NCBI RefSeq assembly: GCF_000337915.1
Contig: NZ_AOJE01000010.1
Coordinates: 34,740 to 93,212 of the forward strand
From: Halorubrum saccharovorum DSM 1137
GTDB lineage: Archaea; Halobacteriota; Halobacteria; Halobacteriales; Haloferacaceae
Direction of reading: 5' to 3'
DNA length: 58,473 nucleotides
In this document: one piece after another, positions 1 through 9,332 of the stretch
Layout of the letters: each line of letters begins with the position of its first letter
Numbering within the stretch: the stretch's first letter is position 1
Translations under genes and position numbers: made by a program
The notes under the pieces: model-generated
Told to the model about the DNA's origin: nothing
The model's input: the letters and a program-made list of their open reading frames with translations, nothing else
The model's database searches: none

Positions 1-147
1 GAGGACCTTGTCGAGACCGCTCTGGAAGAACGCGAGCCCGATCATCAGCCGCAGCGCCAGAATGAACCACACGCTCAGCGTGTGGAGCTGTCCTTCGACC
101 GAGACTCCGCCGATCGCGCTCCGGAGTTTCACCTCACTCGAACTCAT
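1..147 (-). CDS. DoxX family membrane protein, partial (N-terminus)
   Basis: The first 49 codons run off the left edge of the window. After a short polar N-terminus, the segment ALRLMIGLAFFQSGLDKVL matches the start of DoxX/DoxD-like small membrane proteins, which usually have four membrane segments and are linked to quinone or redox functions. The ATG is at 147. An AT-rich TATA-like stretch lies 23 nt upstream, which fits a leaderless transcript and supports this start. The family call rests on one transmembrane segment only. Confidence 0.6.
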   Translation of the reverse strand, partial: MSSSEVKLRSAIGGVSVEGQLHTLSVWFILALRLMIGLAFFQSGLDKVL

Positions 148-169
148 GTATGACAGAAAACAAATGATC

Positions 170-182
170 GTATATATAATTA
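170..182 (-). promoter_or_regulatory. TATA box of the DoxX gene
   Basis: On the minus strand this reads as ATTATATATA, 23 nt before the ATG of the DoxX gene. It is an isolated AT-rich stretch in GC-rich DNA and has the spacing of a haloarchaeal TATA box feeding a leaderless message. Confidence 0.5.
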
Positions 183-290
183 TCTCTCATATGGGCGCTT
201 CGAGATGAGGATATCGCCGTCTCTGAGGCCACGCGACCGACTTCCAGGGTTGCCGTCGTCGTCGGGGGTGCCACGCGCCTCGCCGGCTCG

Positions 291-947
291 TCACCGCCGG
301 GTGAACGGCCCCGGCGGGAGGATGAGGTCGTCGAGTTCGGCGAGCTGTTTGACGTTGAAGACGATTTTCAGATCGTCGCTCAGGGGGTAGCCGTTACAGG
401 AGAGCCGGAACCCGCGCTCCGCCAGCTCCTCGGGCATGATGTGGTCGGTCGGCTGCGACAGTTCCCCCTCCACGAGGTAGACGGCGCAGTTCGCGCACGC
501 GCCGCCGCGACAGGAGAACGGCCACGCGAATCCGCGGTTCTCGGCCGCCTCCAGCAGGCTCTCGTCGGGGTGAACCAGTAACCGGCCGTGAGCCGACTCG
601 TCGAGGTCGGCGTGCGACGCCTTCCGGAACAGGTCGTCGTCGTCGAGCGACCAGCCGTAGTCGTCGATCGCTGCATAGTCGAGGAACTCGACGCGGACCG
701 GCTGCACCGCGTCGGCCTCGCCCTCGTCGTCGCTGAGGTCGATGTCGGCGGGGTCGGTGCCGTCGTCGGCCTCGCCGTTCCGGTCTCGATCGTCGAGTTC
801 GCGGTAGGCGCGCCTGACGAGCTGGAACTCCTCGACGGTCCCTCCCTGGTCCGGGTGGGCCTCCTTCACGCGGTCGCGGTAGGCCCGCTCGATGGCCGCC
901 TCGTCGGCGTCCTCGTCGACATCAAGCACATCGAACGGCGAGACCAT
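291..947 (-). CDS. J-domain / 2Fe-2S ferredoxin fusion protein
   Basis: 218 aa. Residues 1-60 form a DnaJ-like J domain with the HPD motif at 31-33, the signature that contacts Hsp70. An acidic linker follows. Residues 90-210 are a plant-type [2Fe-2S] ferredoxin domain with cluster cysteines at 146, 151, 154 and 184 in the C-x4-C-x2-C-x29-C pattern. Haloarchaeal ferredoxins of this type carry electrons for 2-oxoacid oxidoreductases; here the J domain replaces the usual N-terminal extension. A role in delivering or maturing a redox partner through DnaK is inference. The gene is divergent from fen, with 139 nt between the two starts. Confidence 0.85.
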   Translation of the reverse strand: MVSPFDVLDVDEDADEAAIERAYRDRVKEAHPDQGGTVEEFQLVRRAYRELDDRDRNGEADDGTDPADIDLSDDEGEADAVQPVRVEFLDYAAIDDYGWSLDDDDLFRKASHADLDESAHGRLLVHPDESLLEAAENRGFAWPFSCRGGACANCAVYLVEGELSQPTDHIMPEELAERGFRLSCNGYPLSDDLKIVFNVKQLAELDDLILPPGPFTRR

Positions 948-1056
948 TCGGTACCGGAGCTAGTCGGCTCACGCACATAAACGCTCCACAAGCCGGCAGG
1001 CGGGGGTGCGTCCGGTCGCTGACCGCCCAGCCCGCGGACCGATCCCGAATCGATCC

Positions 1057-1062
1057 TTTAAG
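1057..1062 (+). promoter_or_regulatory. TATA box of fen
   Basis: TTTAAG ends 25 nt before the ATG at 1087. The same spacing is seen before several other genes in the window. It favours the 1087 start over the in-frame upstream codon at 1006. Confidence 0.5.
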
Positions 1063-1086
1063 AGCCGCCACGACCACGGATCGGTG

Positions 1087-2064
1087 ATGGGAAACGCGGA
1101 CCTGCGCGACCTCGCGGCGATCCGCGACGTGGCCTTCGCGGAGATCGAGGGGAGCGTCGTCGCCGTCGACGCGCACAACTGGCTGTACCGGTACCTCACG
1201 ACGACGGTGAAGTGGACGAGCGACGAAGCGTACACCACCGCCGACGGCGTCGAGGTCGCCAACCTGATCGGCGTCGCGCAGGGACTTCCGAAGTTCTTCG
1301 AGCACGGCCTGACTCCCGTGATGGTGTTCGACGGGGCGGTGACCGAGCTGAAGGCCGACGAGGTCGCCGACCGGCGTGAGAAACGTGAGGCGGCGGAAGA
1401 GCGCCGGGCGGCCGCCGAGGAGCGCGGCGACGCGGTCGAGGCGGCGCGGCTGGAGGCCCGGACGCAACGGCTCACCGACACGATTCAGGAGACGACCCGG
1501 GAACTGCTCCGCTTACTCGACGTGCCGATCGTCGAGGCGCCGGCGGAGGGCGAAGCGCAGTGCGCGCACATGGCGGCGACGGGGACGGTCGACCACGCCG
1601 GCAGCGAAGACTACGACACGCTGCTGTTCGGCGCGCCGACGACCCTCCGCCAGCTCACGAGCAGGGGCGATCCCGAGCTGATGGACCTGGCGGCGACGCT
1701 CGACGGCCTCGGCTTCGACCGGCAGGGACTCGTCGACGCCGCGATGCTCTGCGGCACCGACTTCAACGAGGGCGTCCGCGGGATCGGACCGAAGACGGCG
1801 GTGAAGGCGGTCCGCGAGCACGGCGACCTGTGGGGCGTCCTGGACGCGCGCGGCGCCGAAATCCCGAACGCCGAGGCGATCCGCGAGCTGTTCATGGACC
1901 CGCCGGCGACCGACGTGGAGGTGGACGCGACGGTGAACCCCGACGTCGACGCCGCCCGCGAGTACGTCGTCGAGGAGTGGGGCGTCGCCGCCGACGAGGT
2001 CGAGCGCGGGTTCGAGCGCATCGCGGAGTCGCAGGTCCAGACCGGGCTCGACCGGTGGACGTGA
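1087..2064 (+). CDS. fen: Flap endonuclease 1
   Basis: 325 aa, the usual archaeal FEN-1 length. The protein begins [12 protein letters not shown], the classic N-terminus in which Gly2 becomes the active-site end after Met removal. The N (XPG-N) region has [14 protein letters not shown], and the internal region has [14 protein letters not shown] and the metal-binding [11 protein letters not shown] helix-hairpin-helix ([11 protein letters not shown]) binds downstream DNA. The C-terminus QTGLDRWT is a PCNA-interacting (PIP) box. The enzyme removes 5' flaps in Okazaki fragment processing and repair. The in-frame extension to 1006 is rejected because it would cover the promoter and break the conserved N-terminus. 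Confidence 0.96.
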   Translation: MGNADLRDLAAIRDVAFAEIEGSVVAVDAHNWLYRYLTTTVKWTSDEAYTTADGVEVANLIGVAQGLPKFFEHGLTPVMVFDGAVTELKADEVADRREKREAAEERRAAAEERGDAVEAARLEARTQRLTDTIQETTRELLRLLDVPIVEAPAEGEAQCAHMAATGTVDHAGSEDYDTLLFGAPTTLRQLTSRGDPELMDLAATLDGLGFDRQGLVDAAMLCGTDFNEGVRGIGPKTAVKAVREHGDLWGVLDARGAEIPNAEAIRELFMDPPATDVEVDATVNPDVDAAREYVVEEWGVAADEVERGFERIAESQVQTGLDRWT

Positions 2065-2109
2065 GCCGCCGGAGTCCCGTCGCGGACGGAAGTCCGCCGC
2101 GAACACACC

Positions 2110-2116
2110 TTTTATT
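2110..2116 (+). promoter_or_regulatory. Probable TATA box of the gcvH-gcvPA-gcvPB cluster
   Basis: TTTTATT lies about 150 nt before the gcvH start. If used, transcription would start near 2140 and leave a 5' leader of roughly 120 nt, unlike the leaderless pattern elsewhere in the window. The leader contains a 21-codon Arg-rich ORF at 2195-2260 that ends 3 nt before the gcvH ATG. Confidence 0.35.
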
Positions 2117-2263
2117 TCCTCGTCGTCAGAAGGGTGACGTACACGTGTCGCGGACCGCGTTCCAACACGGGATTCCGGAAGTAACCGGCCAACGATGCGG
2201 AGCAGACGCCGACGGCGCGCTCGCGCGTCGATCCCGGAGGCGGACCGCGACGACCCCTGACCA

Positions 2264-2647
2264 ATGAGTTTCGAAGTACCCGACGACAGACGGTACCTGG
2301 AATCGCACGAGTGGGCGACGACCGGCAGCGACGCCGTTCGGATCGGCGTCTCCGACTTCGCGCAGGACGAGCTCGGCGACGTGGTGTTCGTCGAGCTGCC
2401 CGAAGTCGGCGACGAAATCGCCGGCGGCGAGACGTTCGGCGTCGTCGAGTCGATCAAAGCCGTCTCGGACCTGTACGCACCGGTGTCCGGCGAGGTCGTC
2501 GCCGTCAACGAGGAGCTGTTCGACCGCCCGGAGCTCGTCAACGAGGACCCGTACGGTGACGGGTGGATGCTCGAAGTCGATCGCGTCGAGGGCGGCGACG
2601 CCGACGGGCTACTCGACGCCGACGAGTACGACGACCAGATCGCGTAG
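2264..2647 (+). CDS. gcvH: Glycine cleavage system H protein
   Basis: 127 aa. A lipoyl-domain protein that carries the aminomethyl group between the P, T and L proteins of the glycine cleavage system. The lipoylated lysine is K65 in [14 protein letters not shown], the standard GcvH motif. The C-terminus is acidic and extended, as in other haloarchaeal proteins. It is followed by gcvPA after 116 nt and gcvPB, so the three probably form one transcription unit. No gcvT lies nearby. Confidence 0.96.
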   Translation: MSFEVPDDRRYLESHEWATTGSDAVRIGVSDFAQDELGDVVFVELPEVGDEIAGGETFGVVESIKAVSDLYAPVSGEVVAVNEELFDRPELVNEDPYGDGWMLEVDRVEGGDADGLLDADEYDDQIA

Positions 2648-2763
2648 CGGCCGGATCTCGAAGCGCGATCCACCAGCGGACATACGACCATGACCACGCC
2701 ACCCTTCGATCGACGAGCCGGTACCGGGCGACCGAACGACCGCAGACAGGACGGGACGAACCG

Positions 2764-4092
2764 ATGAGCGGGAGCGGCGGCACGCCGTACGCGCCCCACA
2801 CCGACAGCGAGACCGCGGCGATGCTCTCGGCGATCGGCGTCGACGACGAGGAGGCGCTGTTCGACATCCCCGACGCCGTCGCGTTCGACGGCGAGTTCGG
2901 GATCGAACCGCGCTCGGAGCGGGAGATCCGCGCGGAGTGTTCGCGGATCTTCGCGCGCAACGACGACCTCGCCGAGTTCCTCGGGCGGGGCCACTACGGT
3001 CACTACGTGCCGAGCGTCGTCGACCACCTCGCCGACCGCGCGGAGTTTCTCACGAGCTACACCCAGTACCAGCCGGAGGTGTCGCAGGGGTTCCTGCAGG
3101 CCCTCTTTGAGTACCAGTCGATGCTCGTGGAGCTGACGGGGCTCCCGGTCGCGAACTGCTCGATGTACGACGCCGCGACCGCGCTCGGCGAGGCGGCGAC
3201 GCTGGCCGACCGCGTCCGCTCGACCTCGGGCGACGTGGTCCTCGTCCCCGACCACCTCCGCGAGGGGAAGCGCGCGGTGCTGGAGAACTACTGCGCGGGC
3301 GCCGACCTGACCGTCGAGTCGTACCCGATGACCGACGGGAACGTCGACGTCGACGCGCTCGCCGACCGCGCCGGCGACGACGTGGTCATGGTGTACGCCG
3401 AGAACCCCACCGTCCGCGGCTGCATCGAAGAGCGCCTCGGAGCGATCGGCGACCTCGCGGCCGACGCCGACGCGCTGTTCACGCTCGGGTCGGACCCGGT
3501 GTCGCTGTCGGTGCTCGAAGAGCCCGCGAGCGTCGGCGCCGACGTCGTCGTCGGCGAGGCGGGCGCGCTCGGACTTCCCACCGCCTACGGGATGGGGCTC
3601 GGCCTCTTCGCCTGCAGCGACGACTTCCTCCGGCAGGTCCCGGGGCGGCTCGTCGGCGCCGCCGAGGACGCGGCGGGCGACCGCGCGTTCACGCTCACGC
3701 TTCAGACTCGCGAACAGCACATCCGGAAGGAGCGGGCGACCTCGAACATCTGTACGAATCAGGCGTGGGTCGCGCTCCGCGCCGCGATCCACGCGGCGAC
3801 GCTCGGTCCCGACGGGCTCGTCGACCTCGCGAACGACTGCGTCAGGGAGGCGGCCGCGCTCGCTGACCGGATCGACGAGGTGAAAGGCGCCGCCGCGCCG
3901 GTCCACGACCGGCACCACGTCCGCGAGTTCGCCGTGCGCGTCGACCAGCCCGCGGCGGCCATCGCGGCGGACTTAGAGGCGGAGGGGTTCGCGGTCCACA
4001 CGATCGGCGAACACCTGCTGCAGGTGTGCGTGACCGACCTGAACGCGGGGCGGACCGACGGTCTCGTCGCCGCCTTCGAGGAGGTGATCTGA
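2764..4092 (+). CDS. gcvPA: Glycine dehydrogenase (decarboxylating) subunit 1
   Basis: 442 aa. N-terminal half of the split P-protein found in archaea and some bacteria; with GcvPB it decarboxylates glycine and loads the aminomethyl group onto GcvH. The segments [34 protein letters not shown] and [14 protein letters not shown] are family signatures. The start is placed at ATG 2764 (MSGSGG), which aligns with the usual N-terminus; the reading frame stays open upstream into gcvH but that part is antisense-like Arg-rich sequence. The stop TGA is directly followed by the GTG of gcvPB. Confidence 0.95.
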   Translation: MSGSGGTPYAPHTDSETAAMLSAIGVDDEEALFDIPDAVAFDGEFGIEPRSEREIRAECSRIFARNDDLAEFLGRGHYGHYVPSVVDHLADRAEFLTSYTQYQPEVSQGFLQALFEYQSMLVELTGLPVANCSMYDAATALGEAATLADRVRSTSGDVVLVPDHLREGKRAVLENYCAGADLTVESYPMTDGNVDVDALADRAGDDVVMVYAENPTVRGCIEERLGAIGDLAADADALFTLGSDPVSLSVLEEPASVGADVVVGEAGALGLPTAYGMGLGLFACSDDFLRQVPGRLVGAAEDAAGDRAFTLTLQTREQHIRKERATSNICTNQAWVALRAAIHAATLGPDGLVDLANDCVREAAALADRIDEVKGAAAPVHDRHHVREFAVRVDQPAAAIAADLEAEGFAVHTIGEHLLQVCVTDLNAGRTDGLVAAFEEVI

Positions 4093-5523
4093 GTGATCCA
4101 CGACCAGGCCGACTACGCCCGCGAGGGCGAGGACGTCCACGAGCCGCTGCTCTCGGAGAAGGACGAGACGACCGTCGACGTGCGCGAGGGGTCGCCGCTG
4201 CCCGACGACCTGACGCGCGAGGAGCTCACCCTCCCGGCGCCCTCCGAGCCGGAGATCGCCCGCCACTACACCCGGCTCTCGCAGATGAACTGGGCGATCG
4301 ACTCGGGGCCGTACCCGCTCGGGAGCTGTACGATGAAGTACAACCCGAAGTTCACCGAGGACGTGGCCGCCGATCCGAACGCGGCGATCCACCCGGACCG
4401 CTCCGCGCGGGCGGCCCAGGGGAACCTCGAACTGCAGTACCGGCTCCAGGAGTACCTCGGCGAGATCGGCGGGATGGACGCGGTCACGCTCCAGCCGCCC
4501 GCGGGCGCCGCCGGCGAGTTCACCGGCATCGCGGTCGCGAAGGCGTACCACGAGCACCACGGCAACGACCGGTCCGAGGTCGTGATCCCCGCCTCCGCGC
4601 ACGGCACCAACTTCGCGACCGCCGCGATGGCGGGCTACGACGTGGTCGAACTGCCGTCCGGCGACGACGGGCGGGTCGACGTCGAGGCGCTGGAGGCAGC
4701 CGTCGGCGACGACACCGCCGCGCTCATGCTGACCAACCCGAACACGGTCGGGCTCTTCGAGCGCGACATCACGGAGATCGCCGATATCGTCCACGACGCC
4801 GGGGGGCTGCTCTACTACGACGGCGCGAACCTCAACGCCCTGCTCGGCCGCGGTCGGCCCGGCGACATGGGGTTCGACGTGATGCACTACAACGTCCACA
4901 AGACGTTCGCGACCCCGCACGGCGGGGGCGGGCCGGGCGCCGGCCCGGTCGGCGTCGTCGACGAACTCGCCGAGTTCCTCCCCTCCCCGCGGGTCCGCGA
5001 GCGAGAGGACGGGAGCGGCTACGAGCCCTTCGATCCCGACGAGACGATCGGGAAGGTCCACGGGTTCGGCGGCAACTGGCTCGTCCTCGTCAAGACCTAC
5101 GCGTACATCGCTCGGCTCGGCGACGAGGGGCTCGCGGACGCGGCCGCGAAGGCGGTGCTCAACGCGAACTACCTCGCGGAGCAGATCGACCTGGACGTGC
5201 CGTACGGCCCCTTCCACCACGAGTTCGCGGCGACGGCGGGCGAGCGCGACGCCGCCGACGTGGCGAAGCGCATGCTCGACTTCGGCGTTCACCCGCCGAC
5301 GACGAAGTGGCCGGAGATGGTGCCCGAGGCGATGCTGACGGAGCCGACCGAGATCGAAGGTCGGTCGTCGCTCGACGACCTCGCGGAGGCGTTCAATCTC
5401 GCGTACGCGGACTCGGACGAGGCGCTCGACGCCGCCCCGAACCGCACCGCTGCGGCTCGGATCGACCAGGTGAGCGCCGCGCGGGATCCGAAGCTCTCGT
5501 GGCAGGCGCTGGACGGGGAGTAG
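4093..5523 (+). CDS. gcvPB: Glycine dehydrogenase (decarboxylating) subunit 2
   Basis: 476 aa, starting at GTG 4093 immediately after the gcvPA stop, so translation is likely coupled. This is the PLP-binding half of the P-protein. K270 in NVHKTFATPHGGGGPGAG is the Schiff-base lysine and the Gly-rich stretch is the cofactor loop. MNWAIDSGPYPLGSCTMKYN near the N-terminus is the typical P-protein motif. It acts with GcvPA on glycine and hands the product to GcvH. Confidence 0.95.
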   Translation: MIHDQADYAREGEDVHEPLLSEKDETTVDVREGSPLPDDLTREELTLPAPSEPEIARHYTRLSQMNWAIDSGPYPLGSCTMKYNPKFTEDVAADPNAAIHPDRSARAAQGNLELQYRLQEYLGEIGGMDAVTLQPPAGAAGEFTGIAVAKAYHEHHGNDRSEVVIPASAHGTNFATAAMAGYDVVELPSGDDGRVDVEALEAAVGDDTAALMLTNPNTVGLFERDITEIADIVHDAGGLLYYDGANLNALLGRGRPGDMGFDVMHYNVHKTFATPHGGGGPGAGPVGVVDELAEFLPSPRVREREDGSGYEPFDPDETIGKVHGFGGNWLVLVKTYAYIARLGDEGLADAAAKAVLNANYLAEQIDLDVPYGPFHHEFAATAGERDAADVAKRMLDFGVHPPTTKWPEMVPEAMLTEPTEIEGRSSLDDLAEAFNLAYADSDEALDAAPNRTAAARIDQVSAARDPKLSWQALDGE

Positions 5524-5529
5524 CGCCCC

Positions 5530-6264
5530 TCACGGCTCGCTGGTAGCGATGTCGACCGGCTCCGTTCGGTCGCGTTCGCGCCTCGGCTCGGCGTCGTCGC
5601 CGAACGGCGTCTCCCCGCTCTTCTCCCGGTCGTCGCAGTCGAACTCGCCGTCCACGAACCGGCGTAACACCCGCCCCTCGGCGCGGTGGAGGGTCTCGCT
5701 GCACGTCGACTTCGCGAGGTCGCGCGACTCGGCGAGCTCCGTGAGCGTGCACTCTCGGGGGGTGTCGTAGTACCCGGCAGCGACGGCGGCGAGGACGAGG
5801 TCGCGCTGGGCGTCCGTGAGGACGAGGTCCTCCTCGGTGTTGCTCGCCTCGACACCCACGGTGACGCCCTCACCGGTGAGCCGTCGGCAGAACGCGGTGA
5901 GCCGGGAGCGATCGCCGGCGACCTCGACGGTCGCGCGCCCGTTCGTCACCGTGACCGGTTCTTCGATCGGGAGGCCGACCGCTCGCGCGGCTGCGACGTG
6001 CGGCGGCGGTGCGGGGGCGACGACTCGGAGCCGCGTCGCCGGGCCGGCGCGCTCGCTGACGTCGACCCGATCGACGCGGTCATGGTCGCGCAGCGTCGCC
6101 TCCGTCGCCGCGCGGTCGGTGCCGGCGACGGCGAGCGGGGTCACCTCTCCCTCCGCGGCGGCGACCGTCTCGGTCGCACGGAGCGTCGCGTCCGGGTGGC
6201 TCCGCGACACGTCACCCAGCCACGAGCCGCTCGGGAAGTCGAGCCGGACCGTCAGTCGGGTCAT
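5530..6264 (-). CDS. Bat-type helix-turn-helix regulator (HTH-10)
   Basis: 244 aa from ATG 6264 (MTRLTVRLDFPSGSW); another in-frame codon at 6279 is possible. The last ~60 residues contain LTDAQRDLVLAAVAAGYYDTP and LTELAESRDLAKSTCSETLHRAE, the HTH-10 domain of bacterio-opsin activator (Bat) regulators, which are abundant in haloarchaea. The N-terminal ~150 residues are a variable sensory region with no clear motif. It converges on gcvPB with only 6 nt between the stops and is divergent from thrC. Its targets are unknown; regulation of thrC or gcv is only a positional guess. Confidence 0.8.
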   Translation of the reverse strand: MTRLTVRLDFPSGSWLGDVSRSHPDATLRATETVAAAEGEVTPLAVAGTDRAATEATLRDHDRVDRVDVSERAGPATRLRVVAPAPPPHVAAARAVGLPIEEPVTVTNGRATVEVAGDRSRLTAFCRRLTGEGVTVGVEASNTEEDLVLTDAQRDLVLAAVAAGYYDTPRECTLTELAESRDLAKSTCSETLHRAEGRVLRRFVDGEFDCDDREKSGETPFGDDAEPRRERDRTEPVDIATSEP

Positions 6265-6373
6265 ACGCGGAGGTAGCACCTCCCGCTCTCTCCCGTTTCC
6301 TCTTCATCCGTTTCGGGTTTGAAGCCGATCTCGGACCGATGGACCGAAGTCGGGAGCGGTCGAACGCGACTCC

Positions 6374-7636
6374 ATGGAAACGACGGACGCGTTCACGGGG
6401 CTCTCGTGTGTCGACTGCGGCGAGGCGTTCGGTCCGGAGGCCGCGACGCACCGATGCCCGGACTGCGGCGGGATCCTCGACCCGACGTACGACCTCGATC
6501 GGATCGACCTCTCCCCCGAGGACCTCGCCGAGCGTCCGTTCGAGTCGATGTGGCGGTACGCGGAGCTGCTACCCTTCGCGACTGACGCGGCGGTGTCGCT
6601 CGGCGAGGGCGCGACGCCGCTGATCGAGTGTCCGGGGCTCGCGGACGCGATGGGCGTGGGACGGGTCCTCCTGAAAGACGAGGGATCGAACCCGACGGGG
6701 ACGTTCAAGGACCGGGGGCAGTCGCTGGCGATGACGGCCGCGAGCCAGCACGGCGCGGAGGAGGTCGCGCTGAACAGCGCCGGCAACGCCGGACAGGCGG
6801 CGGCCGCGTACGCGGCCCGCGCGGATCTGGACGCCCACGTGTTCCTCCCCTCGCGGGCGGGGTTCACCCAGAAGGCGATGACGGAGGTCCACGGCGCCGA
6901 CCTGACCGTGACGGATCCGATCGACGGAAACTCGCAGATCGGCGACGCCGGGCGCGCGTACGCGGAGGCGATGGAGGACCACCCCGACTGGTACTCGACG
7001 AAGACGTTCGTGACTCCGTACCGCCACGAGGGGAAGAAGACGATGGCGTTAGAGCTGCTCGAACAGCTCGACTGGGGGGCGCCCGACGGCGTCGTCTACC
7101 CGACCGGCGGGGGCGTCGGCCTCGTCGGGATGCACAAGGCCGCCCGCGAGGTTCGCGAGCTGGGGTGGACCGACGAACTCGTTCCGATGTACGCCGCGCA
7201 GGCGGCCGGGTGTGCGCCCGTCGTCGACGCCTACGAGTCGGGCGCCGACCGCCACGAACCGGTCCCGGACGACGAGGTCGACACGGCTTGCAACGGGATC
7301 GCGATCCCGGATCCGGGCGCGAGCCCGCTCGTCCTCGACGCGATCCGAGAGTCGGACGGGGGCGCGGTGGCGACGACCGACCGCGCGATCCTCGACGCCG
7401 CGATCGAGGTCGCTCGGACGGAGGGGCTGGAGGTCGGCGCGACCTGCGCGGCCTGCGTCTCGGGGGCGTTCGCGCTGGCGGAGTCGGGCGAGTTCGGCCC
7501 CGATGACACCGTCGTCCTCCTGAACACCGGCGCGGGCAACAAGGACGTCGACGCCCTGCGCGCGCACCTCGGGGAGCGGGAGGTTGAGGCGGGAGAGGCG
7601 GCGACCGAGACGGCGGGAGACGACATCGACTCGTGA
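6374..7636 (+). CDS. thrC: Threonine synthase
   Basis: 420 aa. PLP enzyme converting O-phosphohomoserine to threonine. An N-terminal zinc ribbon (Cys 12, 15, 28, 31) is typical of the archaeal subclass. K112 in NPTGTFKDRG is the PLP lysine, and PTGGGVGLVGM is a phosphate-binding loop. The C-terminus ends in an acidic, Ala/Glu-rich tail. It stands alone, convergent with the cupin gene (16 nt between stops). Confidence 0.9.
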   Translation: METTDAFTGLSCVDCGEAFGPEAATHRCPDCGGILDPTYDLDRIDLSPEDLAERPFESMWRYAELLPFATDAAVSLGEGATPLIECPGLADAMGVGRVLLKDEGSNPTGTFKDRGQSLAMTAASQHGAEEVALNSAGNAGQAAAAYAARADLDAHVFLPSRAGFTQKAMTEVHGADLTVTDPIDGNSQIGDAGRAYAEAMEDHPDWYSTKTFVTPYRHEGKKTMALELLEQLDWGAPDGVVYPTGGGVGLVGMHKAAREVRELGWTDELVPMYAAQAAGCAPVVDAYESGADRHEPVPDDEVDTACNGIAIPDPGASPLVLDAIRESDGGAVATTDRAILDAAIEVARTEGLEVGATCAACVSGAFALAESGEFGPDDTVVLLNTGAGNKDVDALRAHLGEREVEAGEAATETAGDDIDS

Positions 7637-7652
7637 GAGCGCGACCGGACGG

Positions 7653-8129
7653 CTACATCTCCCAGTAGTCGACGTCGCCGTCGATCGCGTAGTACCCCTC
7701 CAGCGAGCGCTCCTCGCGGCCGCCCGGCGGCGACCCGACGTACACGCCGAAGGTGTCCGAGTCGGGGTACACCGTCACGTCCGGCTCGGTCATGGTCGAC
7801 ATCGCGAGGTATCGGACCGGCTCGTCGCCCTCGTTGATGACGCGGTGGGCGCCCGACTCGTCCGCCGGGAACGGGACGTAGTCGCCGGCCTCGATCCGGA
7901 CCGTCTCCCCGTCGTGACGCAAGGTGGCGTTCCCAGACAGCACGTAGATCGCCTCCTCGTTGGCGGTGTGGTAGTGGTACGGCCACGACTTCGCGCCGGC
8001 CGGCAGCTCGTAGAGGCTGCAGCCGATCTCCCCGCCGTCGGCGGCCTCGGCGAGTTGCTTTCGGCGGAACCGGGTCTCCCCGCGCTCCGTGTCGGTCCAG
8101 TCGAGGTCGCTCTCGCTGACTCGTGGCAT
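7653..8129 (-). CDS. Cupin domain protein
   Basis: 158 aa. The single conserved beta-barrel cupin has the two motifs: WPYHYHTANEEAIYVLSGNA (metal ligands His, His, Glu) and, about 20 residues later, GDYVPFPADESGAHRVIN (final His). Proteins of this family bind a metal and may act as isomerases, dioxygenases or sugar-binding sensors. No substrate can be named from the sequence. It is divergent from the 6-phosphogluconate dehydrogenase gene, 116 nt apart, so a role in sugar metabolism is possible but unproven. Confidence 0.8.
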   Translation of the reverse strand: MPRVSESDLDWTDTERGETRFRRKQLAEAADGGEIGCSLYELPAGAKSWPYHYHTANEEAIYVLSGNATLRHDGETVRIEAGDYVPFPADESGAHRVINEGDEPVRYLAMSTMTEPDVTVYPDSDTFGVYVGSPPGGREERSLEGYYAIDGDVDYWEM

Positions 8130-8245
8130 GGGCGTGACACGACCGCCGCGAGCAAAACCGTTCGGGCGTCCCTCCGCGGTCGCTGACGCGCCGGAGCGAG
8201 CCCCGAACCGGAACCACTACGGCGGGCGGTCGCCACCCCTCGCGC

Positions 8246-9172
8246 ATGGAACTCGGCGTCATCGGACTCGGGCGGATGGGGCAGATCGTGGTGAATCGGT
8301 CGCTCGACGCGGGCCACGACGTGGTCGCGTTCGACCTCTCGGCGGAGGCGACCGCGGAGGCGGCGGAGGCGGGCGCGACGGCCGCGGACTCGGTCGCGGA
8401 CCTGTGCGACCGGCTCGACGGGTCGAGCGAGGGAGACGACGACGGCAAGCGCGTCTGGCTCATGGTCCCCGCGGGCGACGCGGTCGACGCCACGCTCGAC
8501 GACTTGGAGCCGCACCTCGATGCCGACGACGTGGTCGTCGACGGCGGGAACTCGCAGTTTCAGGCGTCGGTCCGGCGCGCCGAGGAGACCGACGCCGCGT
8601 ACCTCGACTGCGGCACCTCCGGGGGCCCCGCCAGCGCCGAGGCGGGCTTCTCGCTGATGGTCGGCGGTCCCGAGTGGGCCTACGAGGCGCTCGTGCCGGT
8701 GTTCGACGCGGTCGCGACCGGCCCGGACGGCCACGACCGCATGGGCGAGTCGGGGTCGGGCCACTACGTGAAGATGGTCCACAACGGCGTGGAGTACGCG
8801 CTGATGCAGGCGTACGGCGAGGGGTTCGAACTGCTCACCGAGGGGCGCTACGACCTCGATATGGAGTCGGTCGCGCGCACCTGGAACAACGGCGCCGTGA
8901 TCCGGTCGTGGCTCCTCGAACTCTGCGAGGAGGCGTTCCGCGAGGAGGGCTCCGATCTGGGCGACGTGGCGGACCACGTCGCAGGGGGATCCACCGGGAC
9001 GTGGACAGTCCGAGAGGCGCTCGAACAGGAGGTCCCCGTGCCGATCATCTATCAGGCGCTCGCGGAGCGGTTCGACTCCCGGAACGAGGGGCGCTTCTCC
9101 CGGCGGCTCGCGAACCGGCTCCGGTACGGCTTCGGGCGCCACGAGGTCGCGAGACGCTCCGACGAGGAGTGA
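8246..9172 (+). CDS. gnd: 6-phosphogluconate dehydrogenase, decarboxylating (short form)
   Basis: 308 aa, the length of the short NAD-type family (YqeC/GntZ-like) rather than the ~470-aa NADP form. The N-terminus MELGVIGLGRMGQ is the Rossmann loop, MVPAGD and VDGGNSQF follow, then the substrate motif DCGTSGGPASAEAG and the catalytic GSGHYVKMVHNGVEYALMQ. It oxidises 6-phosphogluconate to ribulose 5-phosphate and CO2 and is the haloarchaeal source of pentose phosphate. Confidence 0.92.
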   Translation: MELGVIGLGRMGQIVVNRSLDAGHDVVAFDLSAEATAEAAEAGATAADSVADLCDRLDGSSEGDDDGKRVWLMVPAGDAVDATLDDLEPHLDADDVVVDGGNSQFQASVRRAEETDAAYLDCGTSGGPASAEAGFSLMVGGPEWAYEALVPVFDAVATGPDGHDRMGESGSGHYVKMVHNGVEYALMQAYGEGFELLTEGRYDLDMESVARTWNNGAVIRSWLLELCEEAFREEGSDLGDVADHVAGGSTGTWTVREALEQEVPVPIIYQALAERFDSRNEGRFSRRLANRLRYGFGRHEVARRSDEE

Positions 9173-9332
9173 GGCCGGGCGGAGAGTGCGGAGAGTGCGG
9201 AGAGGGCGGCGTGTCGCGGATGACCGACCGGTTCCGGTGTGACGCCGACGGGCTTTGGTCTCCTAATTATCACGCTTGATCCTGTCCGAGAAACACTTAT
9301 GTATTTCCGTGACAGAGATTAACATGCACAGA

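Noticed and set aside
2110-2263. A glycine riboswitch in the gcv leader
   Set aside because: No recognisable glycine aptamer core was seen, and such riboswitches are not established in haloarchaea.
1513-3918. A very long minus-strand ORF (801 aa) across fen, gcvH and gcvPA
   Set aside because: It is the antisense shadow of well-identified plus-strand genes; long open antisense frames are normal in GC-rich DNA with this codon use.
9220-9279. A 19-codon ORF between gnd and the DUF5802-like gene
   Set aside because: It is too short, without a promoter at the expected distance or any motif.
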